From the NCBI RefSeq assembly GCF_002111595.1, contig NZ_LUTN01000012.1, positions 61,327 to 125,326 of the forward strand: a DNA stretch of 64,000 nt, given 5' to 3'. Source of the DNA: Lonsdalea britannica (GTDB taxonomy: Bacteria > Pseudomonadota > Gammaproteobacteria > Enterobacterales > Enterobacteriaceae). The position numbers and the translations under genes were made by a program. Positions 1 through 9,068 of this stretch are shown one piece after another. Each line of letters opens with the position of its first letter. Within the stretch, counting starts at the first letter, position 1. The notes under the pieces are model-generated. The model had not been told where the DNA came from, did not search any database, and saw only the letters and a program-made list of their open reading frames with translations.

Positions 1-468
1 CATCCGATTAAATGAAGCGCTGAAGCTTTTTTCCCCACTCAAAATAATAACAGGAAATTGATAACCATTATCGTCCATACGACAAGCCAGATTAACGGCG
101 CTCAGGCCTGACGCACAATGATTCATGCTCAGCGTAAAATACCGCCAGTGGGGAATTCCACATTCACTTGCAATTTCCCCCAGCCACTCATCATCGAAAA
201 AGGTATTATGTGTTTGCGTTTTTGTATAAATAACCATTCCGAAACCACGGCGTAGCTCAGGATATTTATCCAATAATCTCGCCATCGTTTCTAAATGCAT
301 CTGCTTATGATAAAGCCGATTCATTACCACGCTATCTAGCGAAAAAATTCGCTTGAACACCTTGATATCCCTATCATTAACCTGATGCGTCACGTTAAGC
401 GCATCCAGATTGCAGCACTGCTGATAACGCATGTCGCTACATTGAATATCTTTGATGAAGAGCGTCAT
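1..468 (-). CDS. FabH-like 3-oxoacyl-ACP synthase III family protein (N-terminal part, cut by window edge)
   Basis: An open frame runs on the minus strand from an ATG at 468 to the window edge without a stop, giving 156 codons. Near residue 118 the translation has MNHCASGLSAV, the nucleophilic-cysteine segment of KAS III (FabH-like) thiolase-fold enzymes, followed by a FPVIILSGEKSF strand like those of the complete FabH-like proteins at 3174, 11682 and 14685. An AGGG element lies upstream of the ATG. The gene is transcribed divergently from the carrier-protein gene at 727, so both promoters should lie in the 258-base gap between them. The C-terminal half with the catalytic histidines is outside the window. 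Family assignment is firm, substrate unknown. It is probably a fourth condensing enzyme of the same pathway. Confidence 0.8.
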   Translation of the reverse strand, partial: MTLFIKDIQCSDMRYQQCCNLDALNVTHQVNDRDIKVFKRIFSLDSVVMNRLYHKQMHLETMARLLDKYPELRRGFGMVIYTKTQTHNTFFDDEWLGEIASECGIPHWRYFTLSMNHCASGLSAVNLACRMDDNGYQFPVIILSGEKSFSASFNRM

Positions 469-726
469 CAATTACCATCCCTGTCTAATTTCAGCCGTTA
501 AATAGCTCTTCACAAATAGTTTACGTCGCAGGCGACCTATTAGATTCACGATGGCGAAAGTATCATCTTTTATTGTGAGCACTTGACTGAGATTGCCTGT
601 AAATAAGTTAACTCAGTTTCATTCAATGACAATTTCAGTCAAATCCACTTAAAAATGACAGCGTAGTCTTCAGCCTAAATAGCAATATAAAAATGACAGG
701 GTGAATTCATTCATCAGGGAGAGGCA
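469..726. promoter_or_regulatory. Divergent intergenic region
   Basis: This AT-rich gap of 258 bases separates the leftward FabH-like gene from the rightward carrier-protein gene and must hold the start signals for both. A ribosome-binding site GGGAGAGG lies just ahead of the ATG at 727. I did not find a convincing pair of -35/-10 hexamers or a clear operator palindrome by eye, so no individual site is called. Confidence 0.4.
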
Positions 727-1026
727 ATGGCTGACATTATTAATGATTTAATAACAATCATTACCAGCGAACTTGAGAGTCTTGGTCTGGATGAGCACCG
801 AATCAACCTGGTGCTATCCGGCCGAGAATTATATGGTTTTTCCGGCGTTCTCGACTCCGTGAAATTAGTCGAGCTGATTGCAGGACTGAATGATCGCATT
901 GAGAAAATCACTGGAAAGAATATTGATCTTTTCGAACGAATGGATAATGAGTTTTTTGGTAATTTTTTAAACATTAATGCATTGAGCCATTACCTGGCAG
1001 AGAGCATTCAGCATGCACCACTGTAA
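727..1026 (+). CDS. Acyl/peptidyl carrier protein (free-standing)
   Basis: This 99-residue acidic helical protein has the phosphopantetheine attachment motif VLDSVKLVELI, with Ser44 as the likely attachment site. It is the first gene of a rightward run of overlapping genes and has a good ribosome-binding site (GGGAGAGG, 5-6 bases before ATG). Its 3' end overlaps the start of the PLP decarboxylase at 1013. The position suggests that it carries the starter or an intermediate for the condensing enzymes downstream. It is longer than a typical AcpP (about 78 aa), with a C-terminal tail. Carrier identity is well supported; the cargo is unknown. Confidence 0.85.
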   Translation: MADIINDLITIITSELESLGLDEHRINLVLSGRELYGFSGVLDSVKLVELIAGLNDRIEKITGKNIDLFERMDNEFFGNFLNINALSHYLAESIQHAPL

Positions 1027-2341
1027 ATACGACAGCAGATACATAACAAAAAATAATATTGAAGGGGTCGAGTATAATAAGCTCGCCGAAGCCATTGGTA
1101 CGCCCTGTTATATTTATAGCGCTAATCAAATAAAGGACGACCTGCGACAACTCAAAGCCGCTTTGCCGCCCGAACTGCATTTTTTCTATTCGCTCAAAGC
1201 GAACCCGAACCTGTCATTGGTCAGCCTGATCCGTCAACAGCAGGTGGGCTGTGAAGTGTGTTCGCTGCCGGAGCTGGAAACGGCGTTGATGGCGGGCGTC
1301 CAGTCCGACGACATCATCTTCGTGGGGCCGGCGAAGTCTGATGCGGAACTCCAACGGAGCGTCGAGCTGGGGATCCACGCGGTGGTGGTGGAATCCCGGG
1401 ATGAGCTGGACAGGCTTAATCAGATTGCCGCGCAACAGAATAAACGGCAGCGATTTGCCCTACGCATCAACCCGGACTTCGCGCCCGCCAAAGCGCGCCT
1501 GGTCATGAGCGGCAAACCCCGGCAGTTTGGGATGGACGAATCACAGGCGCTGAGCCTGATGGCGCAACGACACGCTTACTCACACTTGCAGCTGTGCGGC
1601 ATTCATATTTATCTGGGTACGCGGATTCTGGATGCGGAAGCCGTTGCCCACAACACCCTCAACATCCTGCGCACCGCCGAAAAATGTCAGCAAGCGACCG
1701 GCGTTGCGCTGGAGTTTGTCGATATCGGCGGCGGGCTGGGGATCGCCTACCACGAGAAAGAGACGCCGCTGGACCTCGCCTTGCTGGGGAGATTGTTGCA
1801 GGCGCCCATCAGCCAGTTTCAGCAACGTCACCCGCACGTTCGACTGGTGATGGAGTTAGGTCGATTCATCGTCGCTCGCAGCGGCGTGTTTGTGACGCGC
1901 GTCCGCGACGTGAAGTCGTCGCGGGATAAGCGTTTTGCCATCTGTGACGGCGGCTCCAACTGTCACGGCGCCGCCGCCGGTTTGGGCGCGGTGATCCGAA
2001 AAAACTTCCCCGTGGAGCGGCTCGGGGTAGCGCCGCCGGGCGCCCCGCTACAGCGTTACGATCTGACCGGCCCGCTGTGTACGCCGACCGATATCATCGG
2101 CGAAAATGTCTTGTTGCCCACGCTTGAGGCCGGGGATCTTATCGGCCTGTTCAACTCGGGCGCTTACGGCCCCACTGCCTCTCCCGTCTATTTTCTGAGT
2201 TTCGGCTACCCCGCCGAGGCGTTGGTCGATGGCGATCGCGTCGTCCTGATCCGGCGACCTGACGATATGGCCCATCTGCTGCGTCAGCAGCAGGCCGAGC
2301 CCATCGTATTGTCCCCGCCGCTTATCAAACAGCGAGCGTAA
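1013..2341 (+). CDS. PLP-dependent decarboxylase, fold type III (diaminopimelate/ornithine decarboxylase-like)
   Basis: The 442-residue protein has the hallmarks of alanine-racemase-fold group IV decarboxylases. These are FYSLKANPN with the PLP-binding Lys62, a glycine loop DIGGGLGIAY, the ELGRFIV segment, and C-terminal GPLCTPTD and SGAYG motifs that supply the Cys and Tyr of the two-subunit active site. Family members decarboxylate amino acids such as diaminopimelate, ornithine, lysine or carboxynorspermidine, and biosynthetic paralogues act on carrier-linked or unusual substrates. It overlaps the carrier-protein gene by 14 bases and is followed after 2 bases by the next gene, so it is in the same transcript. 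A lysA duplicate is unlikely given the context. Substrate cannot be read from the sequence. Confidence 0.85.
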   Translation: MHHCKYDSRYITKNNIEGVEYNKLAEAIGTPCYIYSANQIKDDLRQLKAALPPELHFFYSLKANPNLSLVSLIRQQQVGCEVCSLPELETALMAGVQSDDIIFVGPAKSDAELQRSVELGIHAVVVESRDELDRLNQIAAQQNKRQRFALRINPDFAPAKARLVMSGKPRQFGMDESQALSLMAQRHAYSHLQLCGIHIYLGTRILDAEAVAHNTLNILRTAEKCQQATGVALEFVDIGGGLGIAYHEKETPLDLALLGRLLQAPISQFQQRHPHVRLVMELGRFIVARSGVFVTRVRDVKSSRDKRFAICDGGSNCHGAAAGLGAVIRKNFPVERLGVAPPGAPLQRYDLTGPLCTPTDIIGENVLLPTLEAGDLIGLFNSGAYGPTASPVYFLSFGYPAEALVDGDRVVLIRRPDDMAHLLRQQQAEPIVLSPPLIKQRA

Positions 2342-2343
2342 TC

Positions 2344-3177
2344 ATGCCGTTGTATTTCGATATCGCGGGCCTGCAATGCTTTCAGGCAGATAGCGTTCAC
2401 CTCTGGCGCGATGCCGTCGCTGACGCGCCTGAGATCGTGACCGACTGGTTGAAGGGCTTCTACGCCTCCAACGGGAAAGCGCACGGCGCCATGACGGAAG
2501 TCCAGAGCTGGCTGGCGTCTCCGGAGCGCGTCAGCTTTCAGCAAATCGCCTCGCACCTGATGGATCAGCTGGCGCCCTACCACGATCTACAAACGGTTGA
2601 TGTGGTCGTCGTCGCCCACTGGACCCCTGACTGTGTGATGGGCGGTTCGGTCACCAATTACATTCTGCACCGCATCGAAGCCCGCCATGCCTACGCCTTT
2701 GCCGTCAGCGACTGTGGGTTGACCGCGCCCTTTCAGGCGCTCGCAATGATCGATCGCTACCTTCCTCCCCACCAAGGTAAAGCCCTGCTGATGAGCCTCG
2801 ATCAACCGTTGCTGCTTCACCCCAGCGCCAGTTTCAATCGGGGAGACGTGAGGACCAGCGGCGCGACGTTATGCCTTGACCGACAGCCCGCTCAGGGACG
2901 CATCGCGCTATCGCCTTATCCGTGGCCGCAACACGGTGAGGATCGAAACGACACGCCGCCGGAACCGATCGTGGTGATTGGCTCGCCGCCGCCCGGTTTT
3001 CCGCCGGAGGCGGTTATCTCAACGATCACGCCCGATCCCTCACGCCTCTGCGCCGCCCCGTTTTATGCCCTGGCGGACTTTCTGCGGGCGAATCCCACGG
3101 GGCCTGCGGCCCTGCTGTCTGTCGCCCATGGGCAAACATCTCCCGTGGTTTACAGAGCAAAGAGGGAAATGGCATGA
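2344..3177 (+). CDS. Thiolase-fold KAS-like partner protein (beta-ketoacyl synthase-like, short)
   Basis: I do not recognise a named family for this 277-residue protein, but it is clearly related to the products at 13834 and 10210. The shared core reads DVVVVAHWTPD, then SVTNYI, AVSDCGLTAPFQAL and a hydrophobic strand. This resembles the first half of a thiolase fold, with SDCG at the place of the nucleophilic cysteine. The relatives have Arg or Pro there, and the C-terminal catalytic His motifs of KAS III are absent. It overlaps the FabH-like gene at 3174 by 4 bases, and this pairing recurs at 13834/14685. My inference is a heterodimer partner, comparable in principle to a chain-length-factor subunit. 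Confidence 0.6.
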   Translation: MPLYFDIAGLQCFQADSVHLWRDAVADAPEIVTDWLKGFYASNGKAHGAMTEVQSWLASPERVSFQQIASHLMDQLAPYHDLQTVDVVVVAHWTPDCVMGGSVTNYILHRIEARHAYAFAVSDCGLTAPFQALAMIDRYLPPHQGKALLMSLDQPLLLHPSASFNRGDVRTSGATLCLDRQPAQGRIALSPYPWPQHGEDRNDTPPEPIVVIGSPPPGFPPEAVISTITPDPSRLCAAPFYALADFLRANPTGPAALLSVAHGQTSPVVYRAKREMA

Positions 3178-4142
3178 ACATTATTGATGTCGCCACCATG
3201 ATCAATCCGGAGCTCACGCCTCTGGATGCGCTCCAGGCGCGTTATCAGTGGGGAGAACGCAATCACAAAATCTTCTCCCGTTTTTTAAAGCTGGAGTCGG
3301 CCTGCCTGTTCCCGGACGCCTCGTTGCCGCAGTTGCTGAAAGGCAGCCTTGAAAAGCTGCTCCGCCGTCATCCCGACAAGCGCGGACAGATACGGTATCT
3401 GGCCTACGCGCACTCGCTGAACAGTACCTTTCCCTTTGGCACGGAGGGCCTGAGAAACATGGCGGCGTCGCTCCTGCCCGCTCAGACAGAAATTCTGTCC
3501 GCGACGCAAAACTCCTGCGCCTCGTCGTTTAACGCACTTTCGCTGCTGGCGAGCCTCTTGCCGGGCGAACACAAGGAGGACGGCCCGCGTTACGCCGTCC
3601 TGCTGACGGGCGAGAAGTGTTTTCATCGGACGATTCAGTACGCCAATCAAAACGGCATCTTCGGCGAGGGCGGAACGGCGCTGCTGCTGGCGGAGGATGA
3701 CACGCTGCCGGGCTGTACGGTGCAAGGCGTCGGGCAGGCGATGATCGGCGGCATCGGCAGCCGGACCTACCACAGCAGTCCGTCGCTCGAAAATCGTTAC
3801 GATCATGATTTCATGCCCACGATGATGCGCGCCATCCATCGTGCGCTGGCCGACGCCGGGATCGGCGCCGATCGACTCGACGGCATCCTTCCCTATCACA
3901 TGAGTCCGATCACCTTCGATCGCATCGCCGACCAGTTGAACGTGCCGCGCGATCGCGTGTTCCGCACCCATCTCTATCGGCTTGGCCACTGTTTTTGCGG
4001 CGACGGTTTTATCAACCTGCACGATTGCTGTTTCAGCCCGTCAGCCCCGCGTTCAGGCTACTTTCTGGCGGTAGCGGCAGGCGTCGCCGGCACCTTTGGC
4101 GCACGGGTCTTCCATCGACAACAGGAGCGGTCACCGCGATGA
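3174..4142 (+). CDS. FabH-like condensing enzyme (KAS III family)
   Basis: The 322-residue protein has the KAS III layout. Cys115 lies in ATQNSCASSFNAL, followed by a GEGGTALLLAED strand, His242 in LPYHMSPITF, and a C-terminal LGHCFCGDGFINL segment with His272. In FabH the last position is Asn in a GNTSAAS loop; here and in the paralogues at 11682, 14685 and 41186 it is GHC. The apparent triad is therefore Cys-His-His. The family performs decarboxylative condensation or acyl transfer on carrier-bound substrates. It overlaps the KAS-like gene upstream and the adenylating enzyme downstream (ATGA), so translation is coupled. Substrate unknown. Confidence 0.85.
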   Translation: MNIIDVATMINPELTPLDALQARYQWGERNHKIFSRFLKLESACLFPDASLPQLLKGSLEKLLRRHPDKRGQIRYLAYAHSLNSTFPFGTEGLRNMAASLLPAQTEILSATQNSCASSFNALSLLASLLPGEHKEDGPRYAVLLTGEKCFHRTIQYANQNGIFGEGGTALLLAEDDTLPGCTVQGVGQAMIGGIGSRTYHSSPSLENRYDHDFMPTMMRAIHRALADAGIGADRLDGILPYHMSPITFDRIADQLNVPRDRVFRTHLYRLGHCFCGDGFINLHDCCFSPSAPRSGYFLAVAAGVAGTFGARVFHRQQERSPR

Positions 4143-5695
4143 ATCATCAGGCTCTTAGTCAATATCTGGACGTACGCTGCCAGCAGGCTCCCGACCACGT
4201 CGCGCTAATCGGCGAAAACGCCGCCCTCAGCTACGCCGCACTGCGCCAACGGGCGGACAGGCTCGCGGGCTGGATGCAGCATCACGCGCTTGCTCGCGGC
4301 GACCGGGTGATTGTGCTGATGCATAACAGCCTCGATCTGATCGTCTGTTTCTGGGCGACCCAACGCTGCGGCGCCGTCTATGTCCCGCTCCATCCCGACA
4401 CCAAAGCGGAAAAGCTGGCGTGGATCGCCGACGACTGCACGGCCAGCCTGCTCATTGTGGATGCGGCGTGTGAAGAGGAAGCGCGCCGTGCCGCTCCCCT
4501 GATGAAACACCGTCCGCCGCACTGGGTGGCGACTGACGCCGCGTTCGCTGAGGTCGCCCGCGGCGCGTACGCCTGCTCGTTACCGCTGCCGTTAAGCCTC
4601 GATCTGGCGAGCATTATTTATACCTCCGGCTCCACGGGACACCCCAAGGGCGTCATGCTGACCCAGCGCAATATGATCGCCGCGTCGCAGTCCGTCGCCC
4701 ACTATTTGCAGCTGGATGCCCACGACCGCATCTACTGCGCTCTGCCGCTGAGCTTCGACTATGGCCTGCATCAGATCACGATGGCGGCTTTGACCGGCGC
4801 GACGGTCATCATCGAGAAAAACTTCAGCCGACCGCTGTTCGCGCTCAACCGACTTGTCCAACAAGGCGCGACCGTCTTTCCCTTGGTGCCGACAATGGTC
4901 AGCCTGATTGCGCGATTAAGTCGCCGCTTCGACTTCTCCGCCATCAAAACGGTGACCAGCACCTCGGCGGCGCTGCATCCCGGCGATATCGCCACGCTGA
5001 CAACGGTGTTTCCGCAGGCGCGCCTCTTTTCCATGTACGGCCTGACCGAGTGCCATCGCTGTACCTGGCTGGACCCAAGTGAACTCAGCGCCAGAACGCA
5101 GAGCGTGGGCAAGGCGATCCCTGGGACCGAACTGTGGGTCGTGGATGCCGACGGAAAAACGCACCGCCACAACGCGACCGGTGAACTGGTGATTCGCGGT
5201 GAAACCGTCATGCGAGGCTACTGGAACAATCCGCAAAAAACGGCCGGCAAGTTACGGCCGGGGCGCTTTCCCGGCGAGAGCGTGTTGTACACGGGCGATC
5301 TCTGCCGTCTTGATGAGGACGGCTTTGTCTATTTTATCAGCCGAATGGATGACGTATTGAACGCCTGTGGCGAGAAGGTCGCCCCGCGGGAAGTCGAAAG
5401 CCTCCTGTCCCTCCATCCGCTCGTGATTCAGGTCGCCGTCGTCGGCGTTCCGCATGCCGTTTACGGTGATGAAATCGTTGCCTGGATTGAAACCCGTCAG
5501 GCGATGGAACCCCGCCAGCTGCGCGACTGGTGTAAGACCAGAATGGAACATTACCTGATCCCCCATCGCTTCCTTTTTTGCGACGCACTGCCCAAAAACA
5601 GCAACCACAAGATCGATCGCCGGCGGTTGTGCGCGTTGAGCCAGACCGCATCCCCCACCGCCGGTCTTTCAGGAGAGAAACATGCCGAACTATGA
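4139..5695 (+). CDS. Stand-alone AMP-forming adenylating enzyme (amino/acyl-AMP ligase, PigI/PltF-like)
   Basis: The start is set at the ATG at 4139, which overlaps the previous stop (ATGA) and has AGGAG 11 bases upstream. The 518-residue product has all ANL-superfamily cores: IIYTSGSTGHPKGVM, FDYGLHQ, the acceptor loop YGLTECHRCTWL, GKAIPGTELW, LYTGDLCR and C-terminal NHKIDRR with the catalytic Lys. The GLTEC-RC loop and FDYG segment recall, from memory, prolyl-AMP ligases of pyrrole pathways (PigI, PltF) and related ligases. It likely loads the carrier protein encoded immediately downstream (14-base overlap). With the acyl-CoA-dehydrogenase-like genes nearby, activation of proline followed by oxidation to a pyrrolyl thioester is a testable idea, not a conclusion. 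Confidence 0.85.
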   Translation: MNHQALSQYLDVRCQQAPDHVALIGENAALSYAALRQRADRLAGWMQHHALARGDRVIVLMHNSLDLIVCFWATQRCGAVYVPLHPDTKAEKLAWIADDCTASLLIVDAACEEEARRAAPLMKHRPPHWVATDAAFAEVARGAYACSLPLPLSLDLASIIYTSGSTGHPKGVMLTQRNMIAASQSVAHYLQLDAHDRIYCALPLSFDYGLHQITMAALTGATVIIEKNFSRPLFALNRLVQQGATVFPLVPTMVSLIARLSRRFDFSAIKTVTSTSAALHPGDIATLTTVFPQARLFSMYGLTECHRCTWLDPSELSARTQSVGKAIPGTELWVVDADGKTHRHNATGELVIRGETVMRGYWNNPQKTAGKLRPGRFPGESVLYTGDLCRLDEDGFVYFISRMDDVLNACGEKVAPREVESLLSLHPLVIQVAVVGVPHAVYGDEIVAWIETRQAMEPRQLRDWCKTRMEHYLIPHRFLFCDALPKNSNHKIDRRRLCALSQTASPTAGLSGEKHAEL

Positions 5696-5945
5696 ATCCC
5701 AGGTCATCGCCGCTATCGCGCTGGTGTTGGACATCGACGATACCTCAGAGCTGCATCGAAACACCCAGATAGAGCGGGATTTGGGTTTTGACAGCGGGTT
5801 GTATATCGAACTGATCATGTATCTGGAAGATACGATCGAGACGCTGCATTTGGATCCCGCGACGCTGGACATCAAACATTTTGAGTCCGTCGGCACCATC
5901 GCGGACTACCTCGCCGCCTGCATGCCTTCTCCGGCCTCCGCCTGA
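5682..5945 (+). CDS. Acyl/peptidyl carrier protein
   Basis: This 87-residue protein has LGFDSGLYIELIMYLED, with Ser38 as the phosphopantetheine site. It starts inside the end of the adenylating enzyme gene (GGAGAG ahead of the ATG) and ends in a TGATG junction at 5943-5947. It is the natural carrier partner for the adenylating enzyme upstream. Its sequence differs clearly from the carrier at 727, suggesting separate cargo or separate partner enzymes. Confidence 0.85.
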   Translation: MPNYESQVIAAIALVLDIDDTSELHRNTQIERDLGFDSGLYIELIMYLEDTIETLHLDPATLDIKHFESVGTIADYLAACMPSPASA

Positions 5946-7503
5946 TGAAAGGACAGTCGGCACTGCTGGCGATCTTCGCCCGATTCCGCGGTTGTCATCA
6001 ACCGCCGCCTGGCTGGGCGAGCGCAGCATCACGTTTGACGCGCTCTACCACAGCGCCGCGCGGCTGGCCGTGACGCTGCGTGCGCAGGGTGACGCGCCCG
6101 TCCTCATTTATGGTCACAAAGACTTACGCTACCTGACGGCGATGTGGGCCTGCATTCTGGCGGGCAGAACGTTTGTTCCCACGGAAGATGAAAACAGCGA
6201 CGCACGGATTCAGCAGATCCAGCACAGCGCGCAGGCGTCTCTCCTGCTCAATACCACCGCGCGGGCTAACCCGGCGACGTGTCGGCAGCTCGCGGTGCGC
6301 GACGGAGGCACGCGGTCAGCGGCGGCGCCGGATCTCTCCCACGTCGTCAGAGCGGTCGCTCCGGAACAAAACATGTACATCCTGTTTTCGTCCGGGACGA
6401 CGGGACAGCCCAAAGGCATCGGCGTGAGCTACGCCAATGTCGCCGACTTCATCGACTGGATCCGCCGCGAGTTTCCGCTGGAGGGCGCGGTCAGCGGCAA
6501 TATTCGCTACGGCTTTGACGTGTCGCTCTACGAGCTGTGGCTTTCCTGGCTGTGCCTGAAACCCATGGTCGTCCTCGACCAGCCGAATTTTTTTAACACC
6601 CGTCTGACGATTCAGCGCCACGCGGCGGCGGGCACGACCTGCTGGGTCTCGACCCCGAGCCTCACACGGTGTTATCTCAACGACCGGCAGTTCAATGCAG
6701 ACGCGCTCCCGACGATCAGGCAGTTTATTTTCTGCGGCGAGGTGTTGACGAAAACGCTGGTCAACGCAGTGTGGCAGCGCTTTCCCAATGCGCGGATCAC
6801 CAATACCTACGGCCCGACCGAATGCACCGTCGCCGTCACCGCCGTCGATATCCACCCTCACCATGTCGATGATGACGAGCCGCTACCGCTCGGCGTCGCG
6901 CGTCCCGGAACCCGTATCACGCTGTCGCCGGGCGAAGACGCGGTCGGGGAACTGATCATCAGCGGCAAGGCGGTGGGCTCAGGCTACCTCAACGCCTCGC
7001 CCGAGCAGCAGGCCCGTTTTTTCATCAATGACCGGGGCGAAAAAGCCTATCGGACCGGGGACCGAGGCGTCATCCGGGACGGTCTGGTCTATTTTCACGG
7101 TCGGGACGACCGCGAGATCAAACTGCAGGGCTATCGCATCAATCTCAACGATATTGAACAGGTTCTTCTGGGTCAGCCCGGCGTGCGCGAGGCGTTTGTC
7201 GATACCTGGCGCCGACAAGGTTCTTTGCAAGGGATCTGCGCATTCGTGCTGTTTGACGGCGACGATGAAGGCGGCGACGCGAACTTTGCGCGGTTAGGAA
7301 AAGCGCTGGCGACGCGCATGCCGCCCTGGATGATCCCCAGACGCTGGTACGCCATCAGTGAACCGTGTCTGAATGTCAACAGCAAGCTGGATCGGCACGC
7401 GATAAGCGCCGCGACTCAGTCAAAAGGGAAATACTATGTTTACGTCCATGATGCGGATGATCGGTCGGCAGCTTCTCAGCAGCCGCCGGATTGCCATTGT
7501 TAA
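5881..7503 (+). CDS. DltA-like stand-alone adenylating enzyme, 5' end possibly frameshifted
   Basis: The body has ANL cores MYILFSSGTTGQPKGI, GFDVSLYELW, QFIFCGEVL, NTYGPTECTVAVT, YRTGDRG and a C-terminal NSKLDRHA Lys. FCGEVL and NTYGPTE-TVAVT are typical of DltA (D-alanine:carrier ligase), so a small amino acid such as alanine is a reasonable substrate guess. The start is uncertain. The only in-frame ATG (5881) lies deep inside the carrier gene and yields a low-complexity leader. The natural TGATG-coupled ATG at 5945 opens a plausible N-terminus (MKGQSALLAIFARF) but in another frame. A one-base indel around 5990-6015 would join that N-terminus to the body, which begins near AWLGERSITFD. Confidence 0.75.
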   Translation: MSPSAPSRTTSPPACLLRPPPDERTVGTAGDLRPIPRLSSTAAWLGERSITFDALYHSAARLAVTLRAQGDAPVLIYGHKDLRYLTAMWACILAGRTFVPTEDENSDARIQQIQHSAQASLLLNTTARANPATCRQLAVRDGGTRSAAAPDLSHVVRAVAPEQNMYILFSSGTTGQPKGIGVSYANVADFIDWIRREFPLEGAVSGNIRYGFDVSLYELWLSWLCLKPMVVLDQPNFFNTRLTIQRHAAAGTTCWVSTPSLTRCYLNDRQFNADALPTIRQFIFCGEVLTKTLVNAVWQRFPNARITNTYGPTECTVAVTAVDIHPHHVDDDEPLPLGVARPGTRITLSPGEDAVGELIISGKAVGSGYLNASPEQQARFFINDRGEKAYRTGDRGVIRDGLVYFHGRDDREIKLQGYRINLNDIEQVLLGQPGVREAFVDTWRRQGSLQGICAFVLFDGDDEGGDANFARLGKALATRMPPWMIPRRWYAISEPCLNVNSKLDRHAISAATQSKGKYYVYVHDADDRSAASQQPPDCHC

Positions 7504-8989
7504 CACGCAGGGAAGCTGGCGTTATGCCGACATCGCGTCGCGCGTTGGCGCTATTTGCGTCGAGTTAGCGCGAATTCAGCCGCAACGTGCGCTCATCTAC
7601 GGTCATAAAGAGCGCGATACGGCGGCGGCGCTGCTGGCCTGCGCCTGGTGCGGCGTCCCATTTACCGTCGTCGACAGCGTCAACCCGCCGCTGCGTATGG
7701 CGCGCATCGCCGCCCTTTACGGGACAGAGCTGATTCTGGACGGGCGCGAACATCCAGACACGGCGCCGATCGCCCATGAGCGCTATCGCTGTCTGTGGCT
7801 GCCCGCCCTGCCGGACGGCGACTTTACGGGCGGCTACGTCCCGCCCTCCTCGGTCAATCCGCTGTTTTATATCCTTTCCACCTCCGGCAGCACCGGGCAG
7901 CCCAAGGGCGTGCAGATCGGATGCGATAATTTCGGCGCGTTTTTTGGCTGGTATCACCGCGTGATGCAAGCCGCGGGCGCGGAGGATGAAGGGCATCTCA
8001 ATCATGCCCGGCTATCGTTTGATATGGGGCTGCTGGACTTCTTTACCTGTTTCGCCTTGGGCAAACCGCTCATCATGCTGCCGCACGCGTACAACGCGCT
8101 GCCCCGCCTGAACCTCAACATGATGGTTTCCGAACCGGAGGTCAGCCTGTCGAGTGGGTTTTCCACCCCCAGCTTTCTGGAAATCATGTGCAACGATCCG
8201 CGCTTTAACGCAGCAACGTTGCCGCATCTTCGCACCCTGATGGTCGGGGGCGAAAGCGTCTCCCCACCACTGGTCGAACGCCTGTTGGCCCGCTTTCCGT
8301 CGCTCAAGATCCTACATGCCTACGGCCCGACGGAGACGACCTGTCTGACTCACCTGCATCCGGTGGACGGCACCACCGCGCAGGACGCGGGCCTGCTCCC
8401 GCTGGGGCGGCCTCGCGGCACGCTGCGGGTCGCCATTGAGGATGCGCAGCACATGTCGCTGCCGGAAGGTGAAATCGGCGAAGTCGTCGTCTACGGCGAT
8501 CAGGTCGGGCGGGGCTATCTGCCGGAGTCACACCCTAACAATGTCGCCTTTGGCTCACGTCACGGCGTCGCCTTCTATCGCACCGGCGATCTCGGCTGGC
8601 TGGATGCGCAAGGTCATCTGTTCATCAAAGGACGCCTGGACTCACAGGTCAAATGGCACGGCAATCGCGTCGATCTTCAGGAAATCGATGCCGCGGCGTG
8701 CAGTTTCGCCCACACGGTCATGGCGACGACGCTGCCCGTCTATCAACAGCAGAAATTGGCCGACGTGCTGTTATTGGTGCAGCTCCGTTCCCACCTCGAA
8801 AACGGGGAATATGACTTACGGGTTCATTTATCTCAGCTGTTGCCCAACTATATGGTTCCCACCAGCATTCGCTTTATTTCCGAATTCCCCCTTAATCAAA
8901 ACGGAAAAATTGATCGTCAGGCGCTATTGCACCTTTTCACCGCCGCGAATAAAGACGGTCAGCCGCCCCGCTCATTGCAAGCCGGGTAA
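7436..8989 (+). CDS. Second DltA-like stand-alone adenylating enzyme
   Basis: The 517-residue protein begins at an ATG with AAGGGA upstream, inside the last 68 bases of the preceding gene. ANL cores are LSTSGSTGQPKGV, FDMGLLDF, TLMVGGESV, HAYGPTETTCLTHLHP, YRTGDLGW and C-terminal NGKIDRQ. It is a paralogue of its neighbour: both share an LIYGHK segment and the DltA-type organisation, but the binding-pocket stretches differ (FDVSLYELW versus FDMGLLDFF). The two may therefore activate different amino acids, or one may be a regulatory or accessory copy. No carrier domain is attached, so it must act on one of the free carriers of the cluster. Confidence 0.85.
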   Translation: MFTSMMRMIGRQLLSSRRIAIVNTQGSWRYADIASRVGAICVELARIQPQRALIYGHKERDTAAALLACAWCGVPFTVVDSVNPPLRMARIAALYGTELILDGREHPDTAPIAHERYRCLWLPALPDGDFTGGYVPPSSVNPLFYILSTSGSTGQPKGVQIGCDNFGAFFGWYHRVMQAAGAEDEGHLNHARLSFDMGLLDFFTCFALGKPLIMLPHAYNALPRLNLNMMVSEPEVSLSSGFSTPSFLEIMCNDPRFNAATLPHLRTLMVGGESVSPPLVERLLARFPSLKILHAYGPTETTCLTHLHPVDGTTAQDAGLLPLGRPRGTLRVAIEDAQHMSLPEGEIGEVVVYGDQVGRGYLPESHPNNVAFGSRHGVAFYRTGDLGWLDAQGHLFIKGRLDSQVKWHGNRVDLQEIDAAACSFAHTVMATTLPVYQQQKLADVLLLVQLRSHLENGEYDLRVHLSQLLPNYMVPTSIRFISEFPLNQNGKIDRQALLHLFTAANKDGQPPRSLQAG

Positions 8990-9068
8990 AAAAATTTTTA
9001 TTTATCACTCTATTCTGTCACGTCTCAAAGGTCATGAGCCTGCCGCCTGAATAGACAAAGGAAATGTC

